From Clostridia bacterium (GTDB lineage: Bacteria; Bacillota; Clostridia; Christensenellales; Borkfalkiaceae), in the NCBI GenBank assembly GCA_900767195.1, contig CAAFYG010000055.1:1-6677 (forward strand): a DNA stretch of 6,677 bases, written 5' to 3'. Numbering within the stretch: position 1 is the first letter of the stretch; each line of letters begins with the position of its first letter. This document shows positions 1 to 5,804 of the stretch, piece after piece. The notes under the pieces are model-generated. The model did no database searches. It saw only the letters and a list, made by a program, of their open reading frames with translations, and had not been told where the DNA came from. Both the position numbers and the translations under genes were made by a program.

Positions 1-231
1 AGAACAGCAATCCGCATAGCGAAACCAGAAATTCAACGCGGAAGTATAAAGCCCCATATTTTCGTAGGAATCGGCAAGGCGCGCGTAGGAATCGGCGTTG
101 CCGCCGTATAGTTCGATTTCGCGATGCGTAAAGCGAAGCGCGGCAAGATAATCTCCCTCGCCGAAACTTTTTTCCGCCTGCGACTTCAAAAGACGCCTGC
201 CATAATCGATTTTACGCACTTTTCCTGCCAT
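1..231 (-). CDS. TPR-repeat protein, N-terminal 77 residues (cut by the left edge)
   Basis: An open frame runs from an ATG at 229-231 on the minus strand without a stop to the window edge. It begins MAGKVRKIDYGRRLLKSQAE. Residues of about 18-47 (AEKSFGEGDYLAALRF and following) and about 48-76 (SYARLADSYENMGLYTSALN and following) fit two helix-turn-helix units of the tetratricopeptide type: small residues at the helix-packing positions, a G-x-Y turn, and A-L in the second helix. TPR proteins are protein-interaction scaffolds, so no enzymatic role can be assigned. No signal peptide is seen, which suggests a cytoplasmic protein. An AAGG lies 9 bases upstream of the ATG. The gene follows hslO in the same direction after 54 bases and is probably the next gene of that operon, although a separate weak promoter in the A/T-rich gap cannot be excluded. 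The rest of the protein is outside the window. Confidence 0.7.
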   Translation of the reverse strand, partial: MAGKVRKIDYGRRLLKSQAEKSFGEGDYLAALRFTHREIELYGGNADSYARLADSYENMGLYTSALNFWFRYADCCS

Positions 232-285
232 TTTTCTATACCTTGATTGATTACTACCTATATATTTACACCCGGCGCGCGGAAT

Positions 286-1203
286 TTAAACCGAAAGGAC
301 GTCTTTCAGATCTTCCCGCGTAAAGGCGTAGTCTTTATTGCAATATCGGCAATGAATTTTCACCGCGCCCTGTTCTTCTAAAATGCTTTCGAGCTCGTTT
401 TTGCCGAGCGAAATTAACACGCCCTTCAGATACTCTTTCGAACAGTTGCATTTATATTGCAACGCGCGGTTTTCTTCACAGGAAATTCCGCCGAAAATTT
501 TCTGCGCCGCAAGCTTTGCTTCTTTCGTTTTTTCGTACTCCTTAATAAACGCGGACAATTTCTCTTTTGCCGTTTCTTGCCAAGAGCTTTCCGCGCCGGG
601 CAACGACTGCAACGCCGCGCAAAGATATTCTCCGCCGCTTTTTTCGCCGTTTTTGCAGATTTTATCGCCGATTTTATCGCCGATTGCAAGCTTAAAGCGC
701 GTGGGGATCTGCTCGCTGACCGTGAAGTATTCTTCGAAATTTTCTTCGAAAAATTCTTCGGCGGATTGATTTTTGCCGCATTTTAACGCGCATGCGCCCA
801 CAGACGGGCGAAGCGAATAACTATCGCTTTTCACCACCTGCAAACAGCCGACCGAGCCGCAAAAATTTTTCGCCGCTTCGCCACTTTCTTCGCCGCCGTT
901 TTCGTCCTCTTTACGGCAGTCCATGCACGCGCGCACGTTTAACGCGGCGGAGGCGGAAGCCGTGATATTCTGCAACGTTCCGTCCGTTCTGATGACGGCG
1001 GAAACTTCGCCGTTTTCTTTGAGTAAGCCGCCGAGAAACGCCGTGCAGAGCAGCGCGCCGCAAAAATAACGAGCTTTTTTGCCGTGAAACCCCTGCATCC
1101 TTACGCCGTTTTCACACATTTGCCCGCCTTGTATCAGCGTGAGCGAAACGCCGCCGTTATATACCAGACACCTGAAAAATCCGCTTGTTTTCCGCTCTTC
1201 CAT
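286..1203 (-). CDS. hslO: Hsp33 redox-regulated holdase chaperone, cysteine-rich variant
   Basis: Hsp33 is a cytoplasmic chaperone that is inactive when its C-terminal cysteines hold zinc. Oxidation releases the zinc, unfolds the linker and turns on binding of unfolding proteins. The protein is 305 residues, near the family's usual 290-300. The zinc site is complete: C252-N-C254, 30 residues, then C285-R-Y-C288, within the family pattern CxC-x(27-32)-CxxC. The N-terminal domain is divergent but recognisable: IRTDGTL at 71-77, GCLQVVKSD at 119-127, the SEQIPT motif at 163-168, and YLCAALQSLPGAE at 193-205 where the family has an AGGxxxQxLP-like segment. Oddly, it has 17 cysteines, 13 of them outside the zinc site. 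The start is an ATG 3 bases after the methyltransferase stop, with AAGGA lying inside the end of that gene, so translation is probably coupled. A perfect 12-bp tandem duplication at 659-682 encodes a repeated IGDK. Confidence 0.93.
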   Translation of the reverse strand: MEERKTSGFFRCLVYNGGVSLTLIQGGQMCENGVRMQGFHGKKARYFCGALLCTAFLGGLLKENGEVSAVIRTDGTLQNITASASAALNVRACMDCRKEDENGGEESGEAAKNFCGSVGCLQVVKSDSYSLRPSVGACALKCGKNQSAEEFFEENFEEYFTVSEQIPTRFKLAIGDKIGDKICKNGEKSGGEYLCAALQSLPGAESSWQETAKEKLSAFIKEYEKTKEAKLAAQKIFGGISCEENRALQYKCNCSKEYLKGVLISLGKNELESILEEQGAVKIHCRYCNKDYAFTREDLKDVLSV

Positions 1204-1206
1204 ACC

Positions 1207-1956
1207 TTATTTCTTCCTTGCGGCAAAGCACCACCGATCCGTTTTTTGCAAATCTTCGCCGTATACGCCGCTTACCGATACGATTTCGAAACCTGCCGAA
1301 GCAAGCGCGCCTTCGATTTCTGCGAGCGTATAGACGTATTGCGTGTGCAGCTCGTCGAAACGATCGAATGTGCCGTCTTTCCGGCGCACGAAAAGCGTTA
1401 CGTCCAACGAGGCGGTATCGCCCTGCACCCTGCCGAACGAGAGATACGTGACGTTTTCGCGATCGTCCGCGCTGATTTTGCCGTCGATTTTTTCTTCAAA
1501 CTTGCGCTCCGAGCTGAGATCAAACACGTATGCGCCGCCTTTTTTCAGGCTTTTCGCCACGTTTTTCAGCGCGACGGTAAGCTTATTTTTCGGCACGTAG
1601 TTGATCACGTCGTTGGAAGAAATCGCAAAATCGTATTTTTCAAGCGTCTTCAATTTTGTGACGTCGGCTTGAAAATATTTGGCGCGCAAGCCTTCTTTTC
1701 TCGTTTTTTCTTCCGCGACGGAAAGCATTTCCGGGGAAAGATCGACGCCCGACATAAGGCAGCCTTTGCGACAGAACGCGCGGGCGAATACGCCGCTGCC
1801 GCAACCGACGTCTAACCCGGAAAGCCCCGCGACGCCTTTTTGCAATACGTTTGAAACAAGCATAACGAAATACTGCGACCAATTTTCATAGTCGCAGTCG
1901 TCGGAAAGTTCTTCGTATAAGGGCGCAAGGCGCGCATACGCGTTTTCTTGTTTCAT
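1207..1956 (-). CDS. class I SAM-dependent methyltransferase, substrate unknown
   Basis: The 249-residue protein has the Rossmann-fold methyltransferase signature. Motif I is LDVGCGSGVFA at 48-58, which holds S-adenosylmethionine. An acidic-loop motif GVDLSPEML at 70-78 binds the ribose hydroxyls. FQADVTKL at 95-102 contacts the adenine, and DFAISSNDVINYV at 109-121 is the motif IV region. The second half, ending HTQYVYTLAEIEGALASAGF and then a hydrophobic strand, matches the usual C-terminal beta-hairpin of Methyltransf_25/11-type enzymes, which methylate small molecules or occasionally proteins. There is no signal peptide or membrane segment, so it should be cytoplasmic. The sequence does not identify the substrate. 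It sits 17 bases after the DUF624-like gene and 3 bases before hslO, so it is almost certainly co-transcribed with both. The start ATG has a modest GGTGA-like site about 8 bases upstream. Confidence 0.9.
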   Translation of the reverse strand: MKQENAYARLAPLYEELSDDCDYENWSQYFVMLVSNVLQKGVAGLSGLDVGCGSGVFARAFCRKGCLMSGVDLSPEMLSVAEEKTRKEGLRAKYFQADVTKLKTLEKYDFAISSNDVINYVPKNKLTVALKNVAKSLKKGGAYVFDLSSERKFEEKIDGKISADDRENVTYLSFGRVQGDTASLDVTLFVRRKDGTFDRFDELHTQYVYTLAEIEGALASAGFEIVSVSGVYGEDLQKTDRWCFAARKK

Positions 1957-1973
1957 AACGCTTTCACCACGCT

Positions 1974-3278
1974 TTACTGACCGAGCAGCTTCGGCGGTTT
2001 TCTCTTTTTCTTTTTGCCGTTTTTATCGAGTTCGTCCTGCAAGGCTTTCTCGCGTTCTTCGAATTGCTTGTTGTATTCCACGTATTTAAGATCGTTTTTA
2101 TGCTCTTCGGCATACGCGGCGGTATCTTCGACGATGTTTTTCTTGCTTTCGCGAAGTCTTTGCAAATCGTCGCGCGTGAAAGACGAAGGAAGTTCGTACA
2201 CTTGAAGAGAATCATCGATGGGTTTGATCGGGCGGGCGACGAGATCGCTTTTGCCGGCGGCGAGAAGCTGCCGCTGATATTCGATGCTTGCCGCGCTTTC
2301 GCCGACATTATATGCCGTAGACGAGCCGTCCTCTTTATTGTAGATACCTCTGCCCACTTTCGCACCCTGAATTTTGGGGTTGATGAATTTATCGAACGCC
2401 CATTGCGCATAGTCGAGCCATACGAGAAGAAGATACGCAAAAGCAAAGAGAAGCACCGCAAAAACGGCGATGATTACAAACAGGTTGCCGGGAATTAAAA
2501 ACAGCATGAACGGCAACAGCGCGACGACGGAGAAAAACACCGTTTGCGGAAGCGTGCCGATCGTGAGAAGAAACGCGTTGCGCACCATCACGAAAAATTT
2601 CTGCTTATAATTTACGCCGAGCGCGAGCATCCAAAGCGACATCATTGCCGCGAGCGCGATCGTAACGTAGGAAATCGCTTTCGAGATATTCAGCCAAACG
2701 CGCTTGAATTTCGTGAGCGACATATTCGATACAAGCGTAAGATCAGCCATGTTGGCAAGCGATTGGCAAAGCGCAAGCACCACGATGAAGAAAAGCGCGG
2801 TTTGCAGGGCGTTTTTATAATTGAGCTTTACGCCGCGCCAGAAATCGTTCGCAACGAAAATGCCCTCCGTCCATACCATGTTTCTCACCACGTACATACC
2901 GCCGGAAATACCCACGGCGGCGATTAAAGATACCGCTGCCGTAGCCGCGAACGTGTAGAGATCGGACCGCATTTTAAGTATTTCGGAAAAGCCCGTGAGA
3001 TCGGGATAGGCGGGATAGCCCACGCCGAGCGACGCGCCGAACGGGTATGAAATGCCGTTTGCGCTGTTTAACATCATTCTTAATACCACGACGGCGATAA
3101 CGGGAAGCATGAAAAGCAAAATGAGAAGATTTACTTTTACGATTTTGCCGAAATTTCCCTTGAAAATATCCCAAAAAAGCTGCCACCGATTGGTAGGAAG
3201 CGTGCTGCGGGCGTATTCTTCGCTTTTCTCTTTACCTTCGAGAAGCCGCGTGATCAATCCTTTTTTCTGTTCTGCCAT
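1974..3278 (-). CDS. DUF624/YesL-like six-helix membrane protein with long charged cytoplasmic tail
   Basis: The protein has 434 residues. Hydrophobic segments at about 48-66, 107-130, 157-176, 201-222, 234-262 and 265-287 suggest six membrane helices. The stretch FWDIFKGNFGKIVKVN at 35-50 followed by LPV at 58-60, and VRNMVWTEGIFVANDFWRGV at 131-150, resemble the DUF624 (YesL) family, whose members often neighbour sugar-transport genes and lack a settled biochemical role. YesL proteins are usually a little over 200 residues. Here the membrane part is larger, and a hydrophilic tail of about 145 residues (290-434) follows. It contains a charged, probably helical or coiled-coil stretch at about 368-420 and ends in a basic run KKKKRKPPK. 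By the positive-inside rule, both ends are probably cytoplasmic. It is the first gene after the promoter at 3418-3446, and GGAG lies about 6 bases before its ATG. The family assignment rests on pattern only. Confidence 0.72.
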   Translation of the reverse strand: MAEQKKGLITRLLEGKEKSEEYARSTLPTNRWQLFWDIFKGNFGKIVKVNLLILLFMLPVIAVVVLRMMLNSANGISYPFGASLGVGYPAYPDLTGFSEILKMRSDLYTFAATAAVSLIAAVGISGGMYVVRNMVWTEGIFVANDFWRGVKLNYKNALQTALFFIVVLALCQSLANMADLTLVSNMSLTKFKRVWLNISKAISYVTIALAAMMSLWMLALGVNYKQKFFVMVRNAFLLTIGTLPQTVFFSVVALLPFMLFLIPGNLFVIIAVFAVLLFAFAYLLLVWLDYAQWAFDKFINPKIQGAKVGRGIYNKEDGSSTAYNVGESAASIEYQRQLLAAGKSDLVARPIKPIDDSLQVYELPSSFTRDDLQRLRESKKNIVEDTAAYAEEHKNDLKYVEYNKQFEEREKALQDELDKNGKKKKRKPPKLLGQ

Positions 3279-3329
3279 AATTTCTCCGCTTTGTTTCGGA
3301 CGCGTTGCCGCGTTTTGCGCCGATACGGC

Positions 3330-3377
3330 TTTTTATCACCGTATATTTTTTATTACCGTTATTTTTTATTACCGTAT
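3330..3377 (-). repeat. three tandem copies of a 16-bp A/T-rich unit in the operon leader
   Basis: On the plus strand the units are TTTTTATCACCGTATA (3330-3345), TTTTTTATTACCGTTA (3346-3361) and TTTTTTATTACCGTAT (3362-3377). Read on the minus strand, this gives three ACGGT(A/G)ATAAAAA blocks inside the predicted leader of the DUF624-methyltransferase-hslO operon. An ATACGG at 3323-3328 is an exact inverted match to the CCGTAT in the first (3339-3344) and third (3372-3377) units, so alternative hairpins are possible. The units could be regulator binding sites, RNA structure elements, or simple slippage products. Confidence 0.85.
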
Positions 3378-3397
3378 AACCGCCGCATAACCGCCGC
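3376..3397 (-). repeat. two tandem copies of an 11-bp unit
   Basis: ATAACCGCCGC occurs twice in direct succession (3376-3386 and 3387-3397), directly next to the 16-bp repeats and sharing their ATA edge. It lies just inside the predicted transcript start of the minus-strand operon. On the minus strand it reads GCGGCGGTTAT twice. Confidence 0.85.
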
Positions 3398-3417
3398 TGC
3401 TTTTACGTCCGATATAT

Positions 3418-3446
3418 ATTTTACTATAAAATTGTGATTATTTCAA
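3418..3446 (-). promoter_or_regulatory. sigma-A-type promoter for the minus-strand operon
   Basis: On the minus strand, TTGAAA (3446-3441) is followed by a 17-base spacer and TAAAAT (3423-3418), which is 5/6 matches to consensus in each box with ideal spacing, in A/T-rich surroundings. The start of transcription should fall near 3411, giving a leader of about 133 bases to the ATG at 3278. The predicted RNA would begin CGGACG, which can pair with CGTCCG (minus strand, 3302-3297) shortly before the ribosome binding site. Confidence 0.7.
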
Positions 3447-3542
3447 GGAAAAACGCGATTAAAAACAAATAAAATTGAGATTAAAAGAAATTTTTTGCGA
3501 TTTTTTCGGTTTTCGGAGGAAATCTGTTCGAACGGGCGCGCT

Positions 3543-3571
3543 TTGCGACATACAATAAGTATAAGTATGAT
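3543..3571 (+). promoter_or_regulatory. candidate promoter for asd-dapA-dapB
   Basis: TTGCGA (3543-3548), a 17-base spacer, then TATGAT (3566-3571) gives 4/6 and 5/6 matches to the sigma-A boxes. Transcription would start near 3578, leaving a leader of about 120 bases before asd. It is the best-spaced candidate I found on this strand between the divergent operons, but it is weaker than the one facing left. An 8-bp palindrome GTTCGAAC lies at 3526-3533, just upstream of the -35 box, with no identified partner. Confidence 0.45.
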
Positions 3572-3609
3572 GTACGGTGTAACTATGAGACGCGGTAAAA
3601 GTATCATCA

Positions 3610-3693
3610 GCGGAGTGATATTCTCACCCGCCGAATCTTCGTCCGGCGAATCTTCGCCGCCGGTTGCCGCGGAAAGATCTTGACGGACGGAGG
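3610..3693 (+). promoter_or_regulatory. structured asd leader that can mask the ribosome binding site
   Basis: Three foldings are readable. A hairpin at 3610-3631 pairs GCGG with CCGC and GTGA with TCAC around a TATTC loop, with one bulged A. A second pairs CGGCGA (3644-3649) with TCGCCG (3654-3659). A longer pairing joins TCTTCGTCCG (3636-3645) to CGGACGGAGG (3684-3693): ten contiguous pairs, two of them G-U, covering the whole GGAGG site of asd. The last two compete at 3644-3645. A 15-base tandem near-repeat (3631-3645 and 3646-3660, core CGAATCTTCG) supplies two possible anti-ribosome-site strands. It does not match the lysine riboswitch or T-box as I know them, and no T-run follows the hairpins, so translational control is more likely than a terminator. 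This is inference from base pairing only. Confidence 0.35.
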
Positions 3694-3699
3694 CGAAAA

Positions 3700-4800
3700 A
3701 TGAAATCGTATCGGGTAGGTGTGATCGGCGCGACGGGAACGGTGGGCAGGCGGCTGTGCGCGCTTTTAGATAATCATCCGTTTTTTAAAGTGACGGCGGT
3801 GGCGGCTTCTTCGCGCTCGGCGGGGAAAACGTATTTCGAAGCGGTGGCGGCGCGGGGCGGCGCGGAAGATTTTTCGCGTTCTCTTCGTCTTTTGCCCGTG
3901 CTGAACGCGGAAACGGATCTTGCAAAAATCGCGGCGGAAGCGGATTTCGTTTTCTTTGCGGCGAATATGGAAAAAAACGCGGCTCGCGCATTGGAAGAAC
4001 GATACGCGAAAGCCGAGCTGCCCGTGATTTCGAATCATTCCGCAAACCGCTTTACGCCCGATGTGCCGATGGTGATTCCCGAAGTGAACCCCGGGCATCT
4101 GGAAGTGATCCCCTTTCAGCGCAGGCGGCTCGGAACGCGGCGAGGATTTATCGCGGCAAAATCTAATTGCTCGATTCAGACGTTTGTGCCGCTTTTAGAG
4201 CCTTTGCGGAAATTCGGGTTGCGCGCGGTGGCGGTATGCACGTATCAGGCGGTTTCCGGGGCGGGAAAAACGCTTGATACCATGCCCGGAATTTACGATA
4301 ACGTGATCCCCTATATCGCCGGCGAAGAAGAAAAAAGCGAAACCGAGCCGCTGAAAATCTGGGGTACGCTCTCGGGCGGCGTGATTCTGCCCGCCGCTTC
4401 GCCCACGATTACCGCACAATGCGTGCGCGTTCCCGTTTCCGACGGGCATACCGCAGCCGTGTTCGTTTCGTTCGGCGATTCCCGCGGCGGCTTTTACCGG
4501 CGAAAACCATCGCGCGAGGAGATAATTTCGGCTTGGGAACATTTTCAAAGCGAGCCGCAGCGGCTGAAACTTCCTTCCGCGCCGGAAAGGCTTATCCGAT
4601 ATTTTCGCGAAGAAGATCGGCCGCAACCGAGGCTCGACAGAATGACGGGAGCAGGCATGAGCGTTTGCGCCGGGCGGCTTAGGGAGGACCCTGTATTTGA
4701 CTATAAATTTATTTCTTTGGCGCATAATTCGCTGCGCGGCGCGGCGGGCGGAAGCGTGTTGCTTGCCGAATTGCTCGCGGCGAAAGGGTATTTCGATTAG
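3700..4800 (+). CDS. asd: aspartate-semialdehyde dehydrogenase (archaeal/fungal-type family)
   Basis: It reduces L-aspartyl-4-phosphate with NADPH to aspartate semialdehyde, the branch point to diaminopimelate, lysine, threonine and methionine. The 366-residue protein has the NADP-binding loop GATGTVG at 10-16 and the catalytic cysteine C157 in AAKSNCSIQ. YQAVSGAGKT at 182-191 includes the active-site glutamine Q184. DNVIPYIAGEEEKSETEPLK runs over 200-219, RVPVSDGHTA at 243-252 carries the catalytic histidine H250, and HNSLRGAAGGS at 342-352 lies near the C-terminus. The KSNCSIQ and EEEK-rich features place it with the longer archaeal/fungal-type enzymes also found in many Bacillota, not the E. 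coli type. I chose the ATG at 3700 because GGAGG lies 6 bases upstream and the N-terminus matches the family; an upstream in-frame TTG at 3664 would add 12 unrelated residues. It is first in the operon with dapA and dapB. Confidence 0.96.
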   Translation: MKSYRVGVIGATGTVGRRLCALLDNHPFFKVTAVAASSRSAGKTYFEAVAARGGAEDFSRSLRLLPVLNAETDLAKIAAEADFVFFAANMEKNAARALEERYAKAELPVISNHSANRFTPDVPMVIPEVNPGHLEVIPFQRRRLGTRRGFIAAKSNCSIQTFVPLLEPLRKFGLRAVAVCTYQAVSGAGKTLDTMPGIYDNVIPYIAGEEEKSETEPLKIWGTLSGGVILPAASPTITAQCVRVPVSDGHTAAVFVSFGDSRGGFYRRKPSREEIISAWEHFQSEPQRLKLPSAPERLIRYFREEDRPQPRLDRMTGAGMSVCAGRLREDPVFDYKFISLAHNSLRGAAGGSVLLAELLAAKGYFD

Positions 4801-4836
4801 CGATTGATTTTTTGATTTTTTGCTCGTACGGCGGGC

Positions 4837-4842
4837 GGGAGG
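4837..4842 (+). promoter_or_regulatory. ribosome binding site that fixes a TTG start for dapA
   Basis: GGGAGG lies 5 bases before the TTG at 4848-4850. No ATG or GTG is positioned to give the expected DapA N-terminus. An earlier in-frame TTG at 4812 has no such site and would add 12 residues absent from the family. The 47-base gap after asd also carries two TTGATTTTT-like repeats but no convincing terminator. Confidence 0.8.
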
Positions 4843-4847
4843 CGGTT

Positions 4848-5804
4848 TTGAAAAATTTTTTTCGGGGCGCGGCAACGGCGTTGATTACTCCGTTTGAGGG
4901 ACGAAACCGGGCGCGGGGCGTGAATTATTCGTGCTTAAAACGACTTTTAACGCGGCAATTTGCGGCGGGCGTAAGCGCGGTGGTGATTTTAGGCACGACG
5001 GGAGAATCCGCTACGGTGACGGAAAAGGAACGGCGAGAAATTTTTAATTTCTGCGTGCAGGCGCGAAATTGCTTTTACGGCGAAAACTGCGGCGATCGGC
5101 GAGCGAAGCTGATTTTCGGGTGCGGCGCAAACGATACTCGTGCGGCGGCAAAGCATGCGGCGGCGGCGCAAAAACTCGGCGCGGACGGCGTGCTTGCCGT
5201 AACCCCCTACTACAATAAATGCACGCAGCGCGGCTTGTTTCTTTACTACCGCGAGATTGCCGCGGCGTGCGATCTGCCCGTGATCGCCTACAACGTTCCC
5301 GCGCGGACGGGCGTGAATCTTCTGCCCGAAACAATGGCGCGCATAGCCGAGCTGCCCCGTATCGCCGGGTTGAAAGACGCCGGCGGGAATATGGCGCAGT
5401 CGCTTGAAACTTTGCGCTTGATCGGCGACAGGTGTGATTTGTATTCGGGCGCGGACGAATTAAATCTGCCGATTTTGCTGTGCGGGGGCGCGGGGGCGAT
5501 TTCCGTGACGGCGAACGTTGCGCCGCGTACGGTGCAGACGATGTGCGCGGCGGCGGCAGCAGGCGATTACGCGCGCGCGATACATATAAATAGTTTTCTT
5601 GCGCCTTTGAATACGGCTCTTTTTTGCGAAGTAAATCCTATTCCCGTGAAGGCGGCGATGAATTTGCTCGGTTTTTTCTGCGGTAAGCCGCGCGCGCCGT
5701 TGACTGAGCTTGAAAACGAGCATTTGCAGACGCTTGCGGCGGCGATTTCGCGCTTTGCGGCGGCGGCAAAAAACGAAGACTTTTATAAGGACGGCGAATT
5801 ATGA
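4848..5804 (+). CDS. dapA: 4-hydroxy-tetrahydrodipicolinate synthase
   Basis: It condenses pyruvate with aspartate semialdehyde, the first step committed to diaminopimelate and lysine, through a Schiff base in a TIM barrel. The 318-residue protein contains TALITPF at 10-16, GTTGESATV at 49-57, PYYNK at 120-124, AYNVPARTG at 147-155, GLKDAGG at 174-180, and GADELNLPILLCGGAGAISV at 201-220. By alignment in mind with the E. coli enzyme, the Schiff-base lysine is K176, the catalytic triad is T51, Y148 and Y122, and the carboxylate-binding arginine is R153. Spacing shows about nine extra residues near 73-85 (CFYGENCGDRR) compared with E. coli. Translation starts at a TTG supported by GGGAGG. The stop overlaps the dapB start in ATGA, so the two are translationally coupled. 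It acts on the product of asd, immediately upstream. Confidence 0.96.
   Translation: MKNFFRGAATALITPFEGRNRARGVNYSCLKRLLTRQFAAGVSAVVILGTTGESATVTEKERREIFNFCVQARNCFYGENCGDRRAKLIFGCGANDTRAAAKHAAAAQKLGADGVLAVTPYYNKCTQRGLFLYYREIAAACDLPVIAYNVPARTGVNLLPETMARIAELPRIAGLKDAGGNMAQSLETLRLIGDRCDLYSGADELNLPILLCGGAGAISVTANVAPRTVQTMCAAAAAGDYARAIHINSFLAPLNTALFCEVNPIPVKAAMNLLGFFCGKPRAPLTELENEHLQTLAAAISRFAAAAKNEDFYKDGEL

Noticed and set aside
383..786. Plus-strand and alternate-frame open frames within hslO
   Set aside because: They overlap the coding sequence of the Hsp33 C-terminal half and have no independent support.
1084..1815. A 243-codon open frame on the plus strand opposite hslO and the methyltransferase
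   Set aside because: It lies antisense to two genes with clear family motifs, has no ribosome site, and its product shows no recognisable domain. GCG/CGC-rich genes readily leave open frames on the other strand.
3526..3533. GTTCGAAC palindrome as a LexA-type operator
   Set aside because: The Bacillota LexA site needs a four-base gap between GAAC and GTTC half-sites in that order; this is an 8-bp self-complementary word that could occur by chance.
3644..3672. Intrinsic terminator in the asd leader
   Set aside because: The G/C-rich hairpins are not followed by a run of T.
3578..3699. Lysine riboswitch or T-box upstream of asd
   Set aside because: No lysine-riboswitch core and no GGGTGGNACCGCG-type T-box sequence can be read here, and the leader is short for either.
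4195..4875. A 226-codon minus-strand open frame across asd
   Set aside because: It is antisense to asd, whose full set of catalytic motifs is on the plus strand, and the frame is low-complexity and Arg/Pro-rich, as expected of a shadow.
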